The translations under genes and the position numbers were made by a program. The notes beneath the pieces are model-generated. The model worked only from the letters and a program-made list of their open reading frames with translations. It was not told the origin of the DNA and ran no database searches. This document shows, piece by piece, positions 7,925 through 16,267 of a stretch of DNA of 64,000 nucleotides (its first letter is position 1; each line of letters begins with the position of its first letter). Where the stretch lies: contig CAWGRF010000016.1 in the NCBI GenBank assembly GCA_963824935.1, positions 1-64,000 on the forward strand, written 5' to 3'. The stretch is from JACCZX01 sp963824935. Its GTDB lineage: Bacteria > Pseudomonadota > Gammaproteobacteria > Burkholderiales > Burkholderiaceae_F.

Positions 7925-8770
7925 TCAAGCCGCGAGCAGAGCGGGCGAATGCGTGCTTAGCATCTGATGTGCTCGCGCGCGCTCGGCCAGTAATTCTTCA
8001 AACGCAGGCAGATTGCCGTCGCGCTCGACCAATGTCGGACGCTGCCCGATGCGTGCGATCAAGCGCTGATAAAGCTGCCACACCGCAGCGTCCACCGGCG
8101 CGTCGTGCGAATCGACCAGAAGTGCCGCGCCGAGTGTCGGATCCGCCGAATGGCCCGCGAGGTGAACTTCGGCTACCAGTGCAACGGGAAAAGAGTCGAG
8201 GTAGCCCTGCGCGTCAAACCCCATGTTGTTGGCGCTGACGTAAACATTGTTGACGTCGAGCAGCAGGCTGCAGCCGGTGCGGCGCGCCAGCTCGGTCAGA
8301 AATTCGATTTCGCCGAATTCGTGGCCTTCGATATTTAGATAGTGCGACGGATTCTCGATCGCGATCGGACGACGCAAGACGTCCTGTGCACGACCGATGT
8401 TGGCAGCGATCCGCGCCAAAGCCTGCGCCGTTCGTGGAAACGGCAAAAGATCGGGGTGATACGCGCCGCGCCACGTCGACCATGCCAGGTGTTCGGAAAC
8501 CAGCGCGGGTTCAAAGCGTGCGACCAGTTGAGCCAAGCGCTCCAAATGATTCGCATCAGGCGCGGCATCTGCGGCCAGAGAAAGCGCAACGCCATGCAGC
8601 GAGATCGGATGCCGTCCTCGTATGGTCTCAAGCCACGCCAAACGTGGCCCGCCGGCGACCATATAGTTCTCGGGATGAACTTCGAACCAGAGGCCGTCCG
8701 CGGAGCAGGTATGCGCTTGCTCGTAATACTCGGGCTTCAAACTCAGCCCCGCGGACAGCATGGTTGTCAT
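7925..8770 (-). CDS. hvfB: DUF692/MNIO peptide-modifying enzyme (HvfB/BufB-type)
   Basis: A 281-residue TIM-barrel enzyme of the multinuclear non-heme iron oxidative (MNIO, DUF692) family. Candidate iron ligands are spread as expected: SLHGVALSL, VSEHLAWS, IENPSHYL, LLDVNNVYVS, EVHLAGH, VDSHDAP and VERDGN. MNIO enzymes oxidise cysteines of a precursor peptide; those paired with DUF2282 precursors form 5-thiooxazole groups. The start MTTMLSAGL lies 11 bp after the precursor gene, and the DUF2063 partner follows directly. The chemistry is from family knowledge, not visible in the sequence. Confidence 0.88.
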   Translation of the reverse strand: MTTMLSAGLSLKPEYYEQAHTCSADGLWFEVHPENYMVAGGPRLAWLETIRGRHPISLHGVALSLAADAAPDANHLERLAQLVARFEPALVSEHLAWSTWRGAYHPDLLPFPRTAQALARIAANIGRAQDVLRRPIAIENPSHYLNIEGHEFGEIEFLTELARRTGCSLLLDVNNVYVSANNMGFDAQGYLDSFPVALVAEVHLAGHSADPTLGAALLVDSHDAPVDAAVWQLYQRLIARIGQRPTLVERDGNLPAFEELLAERARAHQMLSTHSPALLAA

Positions 8771-8781
8771 TCGCCGTGCAA

Positions 8782-9075
8782 CTAGGGCTTGGTCTTGACT
8801 TCCGTCAACGAGCCTGTCGTCCCTGTCGGGGTTTTCATCGTGGTGCATGTGCCCTTGGGTACGTACTTCCACGCGTTGCCCTGATAGTCGGTCTTCGATG
8901 TGCCGGCGCACGTAGTGCCCGGTCCGGCCGCACAATCGTTCTTGCCGGCCGCGGCAACGCCGTAGCACCTCTCCTTTTCCCCCTTGATGGAGGCACCTTT
9001 GTCCTGCGCGAAAGCGACGCCGGCAGCCAGCGCGGCGAGGGTAAAGGTGGTCACAGCAATGCTTTGACGCTTCAT
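8782..9075 (-). CDS. hvfA: DUF2282 precursor peptide (bufferin/HvfA-type)
   Basis: A 97-residue secreted precursor. A Sec-type signal (MKRQSIAVTTFTLAALAAG, cleavage near AFA-QDK) is followed by the DUF2282 core with four cysteines at residues 37, 48, 56 and 77, in the contexts KERCYGVAAAGKNDCA, PGTTCAGTSK and YVPKGTC. This four-Cys pattern is that of the copper-sequestering bufferin-type RiPPs, whose central cysteines are modified by the neighbouring MNIO enzyme before export. It is the first gene of the operon. Copper involvement is inferred from the family. Confidence 0.85.
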   Translation of the reverse strand: MKRQSIAVTTFTLAALAAGVAFAQDKGASIKGEKERCYGVAAAGKNDCAAGPGTTCAGTSKTDYQGNAWKYVPKGTCTTMKTPTGTTGSLTEVKTKP

Positions 9076-9200
9076 GAGATATCTCCTGGTTAGAGTCTGT
9101 CAAGCGATCGCGCGCGACCACAGCAGGGCCTGAGACGCGCGACCTGTGCGTTGGTCGCTGCCGCGCGGCCGACGTTACAGTCTAGTCGGGCGACAAAAAC

Positions 9201-9226
9201 GAATGCCTTACGCGAATGCCTTACGC
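9201..9226. repeat. 13-bp perfect tandem duplication
   Basis: GAATGCCTTACGC occurs twice head-to-tail in the 256-bp gap between the precursor-peptide gene and the Bug gene. The second copy contains the ATG of a short ABC-ATPase-like reading frame, so the duplication doubles a start-codon region. It could be a replication-slippage scar or an assembly artefact. Confidence 0.7.
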
Positions 9227-9335
9227 CATCGAAGTCAACGATCTGCGCAAGACATATCACGCACGCGCCGGTGATTCGGTTCAGGACCGTTGCAAACACC
9301 CTAATATTTCCGCTCGAACCGGAGGCAACGTATGA
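9216..9335 (+). pseudogene. Possible N-terminal relic of an ABC transporter ATPase
   Basis: A 39-codon frame opens with MPYAIEVNDLRKTYHARAG, which closely resembles the first strand of ABC ATPases (AIEV..LRKTY), but the Walker A region never follows. The frame ends in a TGA that overlaps the ATG of the Bug gene (ATGA). It may be a truncated ATPase gene, or simply a short leader-like frame coupled to the next gene. The resemblance rests on about 15 residues, so it is weak. Confidence 0.3.
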
Positions 9336-10324
9336 CTGATCGACTATCGCGCATCACTCGCCGCCGCATGCTTGCTGCGCTGGCAGCCTCGACGCTGGCA
9401 CCGTGGACTTCCACTTTGGCACAGGCGTATCCGGCCAAGCCGGTGCGCTGGATTGTTCCGTATCCGGCCGGCGGCGGATCGGACTTTCTTGGCGCGCACG
9501 ATCGCTGCGCAGATGGAAAAGCAGCTAGGCCAGCCGCTGGTGATCGAGAATCGTCCGGGTGCAGCGACGATGATCGGCGCCGAAGCGGTGGCGCGCTCGA
9601 CCGCCGACGGCTACACATTGCTCAGCGGCGACAACGGCACGTTCGTCTTCAACACAGCGTTGTACAAAAAGGTGCCGTATGACCCGGCAAAAGACTTCGC
9701 GCCGATCGGACTGATGGCGCGCTTCCCGCTGATCGTCGTCGCCAATCCTTCAACCGGCTTCAAGACGATGCGCGATCTCACCGATGCTGCGAAGAAAGAG
9801 CCGGGCAAATTGTCTTATGCATCGGTTGGTGCCGGCAGCCCGCATCACCTGGCGATGGAGCTGATCAAGGATCGCACCGGCGCATACATCGTGCACATTC
9901 CGTATCGCGGCGCCGCGCCGGCGGTGCAGGACGTGCTGGGCAATCAGCTGCCAGTGATGGTGATCGATACCGCGGTCGGTTTGCCGCACATTCGCTCGGG
10001 CAAACTCGTGCCACTGGGAGTGATGAGTCGTCAGCGGCTCGCCGCGCTGCCCAATGTGCCGACGCTCGAGGAGCAGGGCATACGCGATACCGAGGTGTAT
10101 GCATGGCAGGGTATGGTCGTGCCCGCTGCAACGCCACGCGAAGTGACGTCGCGATTAACGACCGAATTGAATCGTGCGATCGCGACGCCGGAGGTCACGC
10201 GCAAGCTGCAGGAGTTCGGCCTCGAGCCTATTCCGAGCAACGCCGAGCAGTTGGCGGCATACATCAAGAGTGAAACGGCGCGCTGGCATGCGCTGATCAA
10301 GCAGCGCGGGCTGACCTCGAGTAG
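9332..10324 (+). CDS. Bug-family tripartite tricarboxylate transporter receptor protein (frame changes)
   Basis: A periplasmic solute-binding protein of the Bug/TctC type. It has a signal peptide with twin arginines (TRRRMLAALAAS), the family start YPAKPVRWIVPYPAGGGSD, then VIENRPGAATMIGAEAVA, DGYTLL and VHIPYRGAAPAVQDVL. The frame changes near 9483. At the C terminus the usual ending is recovered only if one base is missing near 10314; otherwise the frame runs on through the following repeat. About 325 residues is normal. Bug proteins bind small carboxylates; no membrane partners are nearby, as is common for orphan Bug genes. Confidence 0.8.
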
Positions 10325-10333
10325 GAATACCTC

Positions 10334-10440
10334 GCAAGACTACTGCGCGAGCCAATTTCGGCCCTCCGGTGCTCAACGTACGTCGTGTACGCGTCCGCTC
10401 CTCGGACGCGAACTTGGCTCGCTCGCTACGCCTTTCGACG
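10334..10440. repeat. Dispersed palindromic intergenic repeat, copy A
   Basis: About 107 bp that align with 57660-57766. Shared blocks include CTACTG, CGGTGCTCAACGTAC, TGTACGC, CGCTCCTCGG and GCTCGCTACG. An outer stem can form between GCGAGCCAA and TTGGCTCGC, and an inner hairpin between GCGTCC and GGACGC around a CTCCTC-containing loop. The second copy has different stem bases that still pair. It fills the gap between the Bug gene and the aldo/keto reductase; no coding content is seen. Confidence 0.7.
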
Positions 10441-10446
10441 TATTCC

Positions 10447-11301
10447 CTAGATCATCGCCAGCGGGCGCTTGCGTTTCGGCGGTGGGAAGTGCGCGTCGAC
10501 TTCTGCCAGATCATCCGCCGTCAATTCGATCTCCCTGGCGCGGTAGTTCTCGCGCAGATGCGGCTCTTTGACCGCCTTGGGGATCGCGATCACATCCGGT
10601 TGGCGCAACACCCACGCCAACGCGGCCGTGGACGCGCTGACGCCGTGGCGGCGGCCGATCGCTGCGAACGTTGCGTCACCCGCCAGCGCGCCCTCGTCGA
10701 TCGGCGAATACGCCATTGCCACGACGCGATTTTCACGCTGCCAGGGCAGCAAGTCGAATTCGGCGCCGCGCCTAGTGGCCGAGTAGTAAACCTGATTCGC
10801 GGCGCATGCCCGGCCGGCAGCCAGCGACCATAGCTCCCGCATGTCCGACGTGTCGAAGTTGCTAACTCCCCAGTGGCGGATATGGCCGCGCTGGCGCAAT
10901 TGTTCAAAGGCGCCGACGGTGTCCTGCAGCGGAATCGAGCCGCGCCAGTGCAGTAGATACAGGTCAAGATAGTCGAGCGAAAGACGCCGCAGGCTGCGTT
11001 CGCACGCCCGCAGCACACCCTCGCGAGAAGAGTTACTCGGCAGCACCTTAGAGACGATCGTCAGTTCGTCGCGCCGGACAACTCCGGCGTCGATCGCCGC
11101 GCGCACTGCCGCACCGACGACTTCTTCGGCGCCGCCATCGCCATACATCTCGGCCGTGTCGACGAGCCGGTAGCCGATGTCAATCGCCGCTCTCACGGCG
11201 TCGATTTCGGCCGAGCGCGCGCGCGAGGCTTCGCCCATGCGCCACGTGCCGAGGCCGAGCGCAGGCACTTCCTGACCGCTTGGCAATCGAACGAAACCCA
11301 T
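10447..11301 (-). CDS. Aldo/keto reductase
   Basis: A 284-residue (beta/alpha)8 NAD(P)H-dependent reductase. Catalytic-tetrad positions are visible: Asp and Tyr in DTAEMYGDGGAEEVV, Lys in IVSKVLPSNSS and His in LYLLHWRG. The cofactor-binding end carries IPKAVKEPHLRENYRA. It probably reduces aldehydes or ketones in the cytosol; the substrate is unknown. The ATG at 11301 was chosen over an adjacent TTG. It is convergent with the Bug gene and divergent from opgG. Confidence 0.9.
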   Translation of the reverse strand: MGFVRLPSGQEVPALGLGTWRMGEASRARSAEIDAVRAAIDIGYRLVDTAEMYGDGGAEEVVGAAVRAAIDAGVVRRDELTIVSKVLPSNSSREGVLRACERSLRRLSLDYLDLYLLHWRGSIPLQDTVGAFEQLRQRGHIRHWGVSNFDTSDMRELWSLAAGRACAANQVYYSATRRGAEFDLLPWQRENRVVAMAYSPIDEGALAGDATFAAIGRRHGVSASTAALAWVLRQPDVIAIPKAVKEPHLRENYRAREIELTADDLAEVDAHFPPPKRKRPLAMI

Positions 11302-11496
11302 CAATCAACCTCTGATAGCAACTTGAACTCCCAAGAACCGGCCAAACTCTGTCCTGTTCCCTGGGCTTTGCAGATTAGTGTGCACCATGCGGCGCCGGTC
11401 GTGGCGCTCGAGCAAGGCACCGTTTTCCACAGTGACCGCGGGCATCGGCCTTGCCTACGGTGCACGACCGCGCCGCGCCGGCGCGCAGATCTTTCC

Positions 11497-13062
11497 ATGA
11501 TGCGGTTTGTTCCTCGTGCTTTTGTTGCTTTCTTGCTCGCGGCGGCGTCCGCGGCGCATGCCGTCGGCTTCGCCGATGTCGATCGGCGGGCGCGCGAGCT
11601 GGCCAGCCGGCCGTACGTCAAACAGGCGCCGGCGCTGCCGAAGCCGCTGAAGGATCTGACATACGACCAAACGCGCGACATCCGCTTCGATCCGTCGCGT
11701 TCGCTGTGGCGCGAGCAGAAGCTCCCGTTCGAGGTTCAGTTCTTTCATCTGGGCGGCTACCACGACCACCCGGTTCGCGTGTACGAAGTCGTCGGCAAGG
11801 AGGTGCAGGAGATCACGTTCGAGACGGCGATGTTCAATTACGGCAAGAACAAGCTCGATCGTTCGCAGTTCGCGAAGATCGGCTTCGCGGGCTTTCGTGT
11901 TCACTATCCGTTGAACGTGGTTCCCGGCAAGCCTGTGTACAAGGACGAGCTCGTGACGTTCCTCGGCGCCAGCTACTTTCGTGCGCTGGGCCAGGGGCAA
12001 CGTTACGGGGCTTCAGCGCGTGGACTCGCGATCGATACCGCCGAGCGCGGCGGCGAAGAGTTTCCGCGCTTTGAACAGTTCTGGATCGAACGGCCCGCCG
12101 CGAACGCGAAGCAGCTGGTCATTCATGCGCTGCTCGATTCGCGGCGCGTCACCGGCGCCTATCGCTTCGTGATCCGGCCGGGAGTCGAGACGACCACCGA
12201 GGTGCAGGCGAAACTGTACTTTCGTGAGGCGGGTGGCAAGGTCGGACTGGCACCGCTGACGTCGATGTACTTCTTTGGCGAGAACCAGCGCCCGCCGAGC
12301 GAGGACTACCGGCCCGAAGTGCACGACTCAGACGGGCTTTCGATCCACGCCGGCAACGGCGAGTGGATCTGGCGCCCGCTCGTCAATCCCCGCCGTCTGC
12401 TGACGACGTCGTTTGCGACGACCGATCCACGGGGATTCGGCCTGATGCAGCGCGACCGTAACTTCACCAGCTACGAAGACCTGGAGTCGCGCTACGAAGC
12501 TCGGCCCAGCGTGTGGGTCGAGCCACTGTCAAAGTGGGGCGCCGGCCGCGTCGAGTTGGTGCAGATTCCAACGCCCAACGAGGTCAACGACAACATCGTG
12601 GCGTACTGGGTGCCGGCGGCCGTCCCGCCGCCTGGCACGCCTCTTGATATCTCCTACCGGATCGTGTGGTTAAAGGAGACCGACCGCCGCCCGCCTCACG
12701 GCTGGGTTGTGCAAACCCGCAGGGGTCATGGCTACCAGAACACGGCGAATGACACAGTGAAGCTAACGATCGACTTCGACGGCCCGGCGCTGCGCAAATT
12801 GCCGGTCAACGCGACGCTGAAGGCCGACGTTGGCATCACGAACGGTCAAAGCACCGACCTCGTCGTGTATCGGCACGAAGTAAGCGGCGGCTGGCGCATG
12901 GTGGTCGAGCTGCGCCGGGGAGACAAGGAAAAACCGACCGAGGTGCGTGCTTTCTTACGCGACGACAAGGAGTTATTGACGGAGACATGGAACTACATCA
13001 TTCCGGTGGCGCAGCAACAGCCGAGCCAGCCACAGCCGAGCCAGCCACAGCCGAGCAAGTAA
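11497..13062 (+). CDS. opgG: Periplasmic glucan biosynthesis protein OpgG
   Basis: About 521 residues with a signal peptide (MRFVPRAFVAFLLAAASAAH). The mature protein has OpgG/MdoG landmarks: YDQTRDIRFDPSRSLW, a long beta-sandwich with YHDHPVRVYEV, MYFFGENQRPPSEDYRPEVH and GLMQRDRNFTSYEDLESRYE. It is needed for the backbone and branching of osmoregulated periplasmic glucans with OpgH. The start was set at the ATG pair at 11497/11500, where the signal begins. The C terminus is a (PSQPQ)-like repeat that overlaps the opgH start, so the two genes are coupled over 76 bp. Confidence 0.93.
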   Translation: MMRFVPRAFVAFLLAAASAAHAVGFADVDRRARELASRPYVKQAPALPKPLKDLTYDQTRDIRFDPSRSLWREQKLPFEVQFFHLGGYHDHPVRVYEVVGKEVQEITFETAMFNYGKNKLDRSQFAKIGFAGFRVHYPLNVVPGKPVYKDELVTFLGASYFRALGQGQRYGASARGLAIDTAERGGEEFPRFEQFWIERPAANAKQLVIHALLDSRRVTGAYRFVIRPGVETTTEVQAKLYFREAGGKVGLAPLTSMYFFGENQRPPSEDYRPEVHDSDGLSIHAGNGEWIWRPLVNPRRLLTTSFATTDPRGFGLMQRDRNFTSYEDLESRYEARPSVWVEPLSKWGAGRVELVQIPTPNEVNDNIVAYWVPAAVPPPGTPLDISYRIVWLKETDRRPPHGWVVQTRRGHGYQNTANDTVKLTIDFDGPALRKLPVNATLKADVGITNGQSTDLVVYRHEVSGGWRMVVELRRGDKEKPTEVRAFLRDDKELLTETWNYIIPVAQQQPSQPQPSQPQPSK

Positions 13063-15401
13063 CGGCCGAGCCAGTCGGGCGAGCCGCGCTGCCAACGCCG
13101 TGCACGGCGCCGCCGATCGTGCGCACTCCGATGGCGCCGCGCCGGTGGGGTCGCGTTGGCCCCATTTCGTGGATGCTGCGCCGCCTGTTCGGCCTCGAGC
13201 CAAAGCTACCCGACGTCGATGGCCCGGCACGCGGCGCCGGAAACCGCCGCCGTTTCGTGCTGCTCGCGCTCTCGCTGGGGCCGGCGGTGTATGCGACCTA
13301 CGTCCTGAATGGCCTGCTGCCGAAGGTCGTTACGACCAACGAGACAATCAACACCGCGATCGCATGGGGCGAGGGTGCGTTGCTCGTCTTGTTCGCGTTG
13401 CTGTCGTGCTGGCTGGCGGCCGGCTTCTGGACTGCGGTGATGGGATTCTTCGTGCTGGCGCGCGGCGGAGACCGGCACTTGATCTCACGCTCGGTCGCGC
13501 CCGACGCCGCATTGCCGGCGGATGCGCGTACCGCGATCGTGATGCCGATCTGCAACGAGGACGTGCGGCGCGCATTTGCCGGCCTGCGCGCCACGTACGA
13601 GTCGGTGGCGCGCGCTCACGCACTCGATCACTTCGATTTCTACGTGCTGTCGGATACCGCCAGCCCCGACCTTTGCGTCGCCGAGCTCGATGCATGGAAC
13701 GCCTTGCGCGAAGAACTCGGCGGCGAATGCCGATTGTTCTACCGGCACCGGCGCCGCCGCGTAAAGCGCAAGAGCGGGAATATCGACGACTTTTGCCGGC
13801 GCTGGGGCGCGCGGTATCGCTACATGGTCGTGCTCGACGCCGACAGCGTGATGAGCGGCGAGTGTCTGACCACCCTGGTGCGCATGATGGAAGCGCGGCC
13901 CGACGCCGGCATCATCCAGACTGCGCCGCGCGCGGTCGGACGCGACACACTGCACGCACGAATTCAGCAGTTTTCGAATCACGTTTACGGCCCGATGTTT
14001 ACCGCGGGCCTGCATTACTGGCAGCTCGGCGAGTCGCACTACTGGGGCCATAACGCGATCATCCGGCTCGAGCCGTTCATGCAGCATTGCATGCTCGCCC
14101 CGCTGCCCGGGCGCGGCCCGCTGGCAGGACACATTCTGTCGCATGACTTCGTTGAAGCGGCGCTGATGCGTCGCGCCGGCTACGGCGTTTGGATCGCGTA
14201 CGACCTCGATGGCAGCTACGAAGAAACGCCGCCCAATTTGCTCGAGGAAGTCAAACGCGATCGCCGCTGGTGTCACGGCAATCTGATGAACGCGCGCCTG
14301 ATGTTTGCGCGCGGCATGCATCCGGTGCACCGCTGGGTGTTTCTGACCGGTGCGCTGGCGTATCTGTCGGCGCCGCTGTGGTTCGGCTTTCTCGCGTTAT
14401 CGACGTGGCTGTTGATCGCGCATACGAACGCCGAGCCGCAATACTTCTTGACACCGTATCAACTCTTTCCGCTCTGGCCATCGTGGCGGCCGGAGTATGC
14501 GATGCCGCTCTTCGCCGCAGTGGCATCGATGCTGTTCCTGCCGAAGATCATGGCGGCGTTTCTGGCAGGCGCGCGTAACTCCGTCTCCTATGGCGGGGCT
14601 ATCCTGTTGACGCTGAGCGTTGTCGCGGAGACGCTGGTAAGCGCACTGCTGGCGCCAGTACGGATGCTGTTTCATACGCAGTTCGTGTTGGCGCCACTAC
14701 TCGGCTGGTCCATTGAGTGGAGGTCTCCACCGCGCGCTGACAAGTCGACATCGCTTGCGCAAGCGGTGCGCCGGCACGGCCTGCAAACCGCAATCGGGCT
14801 CGCATGGGTCGGTGTCGTGGCGTGGAAGGCGCCCGACATGCTGCCCTGGCTGACCCCGGTTGCTGCCGGCCTGCTGCTGGCGATACCGATTTCGGTGTTC
14901 ACGAGCTATACATCGCTGGGCTTGCTGGCGCGCAAGGCGAAACTTTTCATCACACCGAATGAAACCCGTCCGCCGCGTGAGTTGCTTGCAGCGGCGCAGT
15001 ATGTGGACAGCGCAAGACCGCTGCCGCGCTTTGCCGATGCAGTTATAGACCCCGACGTTCACTCAGTCGTGCGCGGCGCAGCGCGCGTCCGCAGGTCGGC
15101 GCCTGCAGCAGCATGGCGCGCAAAGAGAGTCGAGCCTGCATTGCAGTCAGGACCGAGCGCCTTGAGTGCGGTGGAGCGATTGAACTTGTTGCACGATGCG
15201 ATCGCGCTCGATGAGTTGCATCGCGCCGTGAAGGCCGCGCCGGTGCATCCATCGTGGTACGCCAGCTCCGCGGCCGCAGGACGCGCAACGATCAGAGTCT
15301 TCGGTCGAACGCGCGGTACGCAGCAGGCAACAGTGGGTACGGTGGCCCGAGTTCGCAGTACGCAGCAGGCAACAGTCGGTACGGTGGCGCGAGTTCGGTA
15401 A
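12987..15401 (+). CDS. opgH: Glucan beta-1,2-glucosyltransferase OpgH
   Basis: An 804-residue inner-membrane family-2 glycosyltransferase. It has an N-terminal membrane pair, a cytosolic catalytic domain with ICNEDVRRAFAGLRATYESV, YVLSDTASPDLC, KSGNIDDFCRRWG and VVLDADSVMSG (DxD-type), HDFVEAALMRRAGYG, and the R-R-W-C-H-G-N motif, followed by about six more helices. It polymerises glucose from UDP-glucose and extrudes the chain to OpgG. The N terminus has a TAEPA repeat shared with opgG in another frame, and the last 28 residues are a two-unit tandem repeat. Confidence 0.93.
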   Translation: MELHHSGGAATAEPATAEPATAEQVTAEPVGRAALPTPCTAPPIVRTPMAPRRWGRVGPISWMLRRLFGLEPKLPDVDGPARGAGNRRRFVLLALSLGPAVYATYVLNGLLPKVVTTNETINTAIAWGEGALLVLFALLSCWLAAGFWTAVMGFFVLARGGDRHLISRSVAPDAALPADARTAIVMPICNEDVRRAFAGLRATYESVARAHALDHFDFYVLSDTASPDLCVAELDAWNALREELGGECRLFYRHRRRRVKRKSGNIDDFCRRWGARYRYMVVLDADSVMSGECLTTLVRMMEARPDAGIIQTAPRAVGRDTLHARIQQFSNHVYGPMFTAGLHYWQLGESHYWGHNAIIRLEPFMQHCMLAPLPGRGPLAGHILSHDFVEAALMRRAGYGVWIAYDLDGSYEETPPNLLEEVKRDRRWCHGNLMNARLMFARGMHPVHRWVFLTGALAYLSAPLWFGFLALSTWLLIAHTNAEPQYFLTPYQLFPLWPSWRPEYAMPLFAAVASMLFLPKIMAAFLAGARNSVSYGGAILLTLSVVAETLVSALLAPVRMLFHTQFVLAPLLGWSIEWRSPPRADKSTSLAQAVRRHGLQTAIGLAWVGVVAWKAPDMLPWLTPVAAGLLLAIPISVFTSYTSLGLLARKAKLFITPNETRPPRELLAAAQYVDSARPLPRFADAVIDPDVHSVVRGAARVRRSAPAAAWRAKRVEPALQSGPSALSAVERLNLLHDAIALDELHRAVKAAPVHPSWYASSAAAGRATIRVFGRTRGTQQATVGTVARVRSTQQATVGTVARVR
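13017..13076. repeat. Four-unit 15-bp tandem repeat inside the opgG/opgH overlap
   Basis: Two perfect copies of ACAGCCGAGCCAGCC are followed by two diverged copies. In the opgG frame they encode Gln/Pro/Ser repeats and the opgG stop codon, which lies in the third unit; in the opgH frame the same bases encode Thr-Ala-Glu-Pro-Ala repeats. The repeat thus extends both proteins at once. Confidence 0.85.
15316..15399. repeat. Two-unit 42-bp tandem repeat at the opgH 3' end
   Basis: Units 15316-15357 and 15358-15399 differ at only four positions and begin GTACGCAGCAGGCAACAGT. In frame they give two 14-residue units, TQQATVGTVARVR plus a linker residue, at the extreme C terminus of OpgH. Because 42 is a multiple of three, expansion keeps the frame. 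E. coli OpgH has no such tail. Confidence 0.85.
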
Positions 15402-15443
15402 GTCGGCGAGCGCTGCCACGCGGCACACCAGCCGACTGTGGGC

Positions 15444-15710
15444 TCAACCGTGTAGCGCCATCTCACCCAGGTTGCGCAGCACCCGCTCGAGCAAGGCAGG
15501 ATGCGTGTCCTGCAGGACGGCAGCCGAGCGGGTCGTCGATGCATCGCGTTCTTTCGAATTCGCGCGTGCTTCGGCGGCGACATCTGCGACGAGATCGCTG
15601 TTCGAAAGGCGTGAGCTGGAGACCACGAACACCATGCCTGCGACGAGCACTGCCGCCACTGCCGCTGGCCACTGGGTTCTTAGCTGATTTCTACTGTAGT
15701 CGATTCGCAT
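15444..15710 (-). CDS. Small hypothetical membrane-anchored protein
   Basis: An 88-residue protein of unknown family. After a short basic start (MRIDYSRNQLRTQ) there is one hydrophobic helix (WPAAVAAVLVAGMVFVV) and then a polar, probably periplasmic segment of about 55 residues. The second of two close ATGs was chosen because GGGGA lies seven bases upstream of it. It is convergent with opgH. About 220 bp upstream, to 15937, hold no recognisable gene. Confidence 0.5.
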   Translation of the reverse strand: MRIDYSRNQLRTQWPAAVAAVLVAGMVFVVSSSRLSNSDLVADVAAEARANSKERDASTTRSAAVLQDTHPALLERVLRNLGEMALHG

Positions 15711-15937
15711 TGCCATTTCCCCGCTGAAATTTGAGTAAGCCCGATCCGGTGGTTATTGGGCCATAGAGGGCCGGCGAGCGCTGTCATTTTTACCGCGGCT
15801 TTCGTGTCGAATATTCCTCTGGCTCGTTTCGCAGTGTCGCCTCGTAATACGCACCGAGGGGCCGCTGCCAACAAGAACGGCCACTTCCGCGATCGGGCGC
15901 GGCGGAATCTGCGGCCCACATTTAAAGTGAGACCCAC

Positions 15938-16256
15938 ATGAACCGCTCGAAAGCAATTTGCTCAGTACTTCTTCTGGTCCCTGCTTTTGCACTCGTTTCC
16001 CCAGCTCGCGCCGAGTACAAGTGCGACGCTCCGCCGCAGCGAATCGATCGCGTTGCATGCGAGAAGGCCAAGGAAAGCCCGGAGGCGCTGCGTCGGTATA
16101 TCGAGCGCATGCGCCCGATCGAAAGCCTTGCAATTCTCTGACTACGTGAACGAAGCGCAAGCGCGTGCCTGGGCACAAAACGAGTCGAAGCCTGCTCCTA
16201 CGAACAAAGCCGTGGTTGAAACCGCGAAGCTTCTGCCCGAACATTCGGGCGCGTAG
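15938..16256 (+). CDS. Small secreted protein of unknown function (one frame change)
   Basis: A signal peptide (MNRSKAICSVLLLVPAFAL, cleavage near ARA-EYK) is followed by EYKCDAPPQRIDRVACEKAK with two cysteines that could pair, and RRYIERMRPIESL. The frame then changes near 16130, and the protein continues as QFSDYVNEAQARAWA and ends in KLLPEHSGA. Total is about 105 residues. Similar small exported proteins are common in Burkholderiales, but I know no function. It is convergent with the next gene, 11 bp apart. Confidence 0.55.
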
Positions 16257-16267
16257 GACGATTGTCT

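Noticed and set aside
10325..10571. A C-terminal extension of the Bug protein running through the repeat
   Set aside because: The extra residues do not resemble Bug proteins and are encoded by the dispersed repeat and by DNA antisense to the aldo/keto reductase; a single missing base near 10314 restores the normal end.
15316..15399. Short tandem repeats in opgH as a CRISPR-like array
   Set aside because: The units are contiguous with no spacers, only two copies exist, and they are in frame within a coding region.
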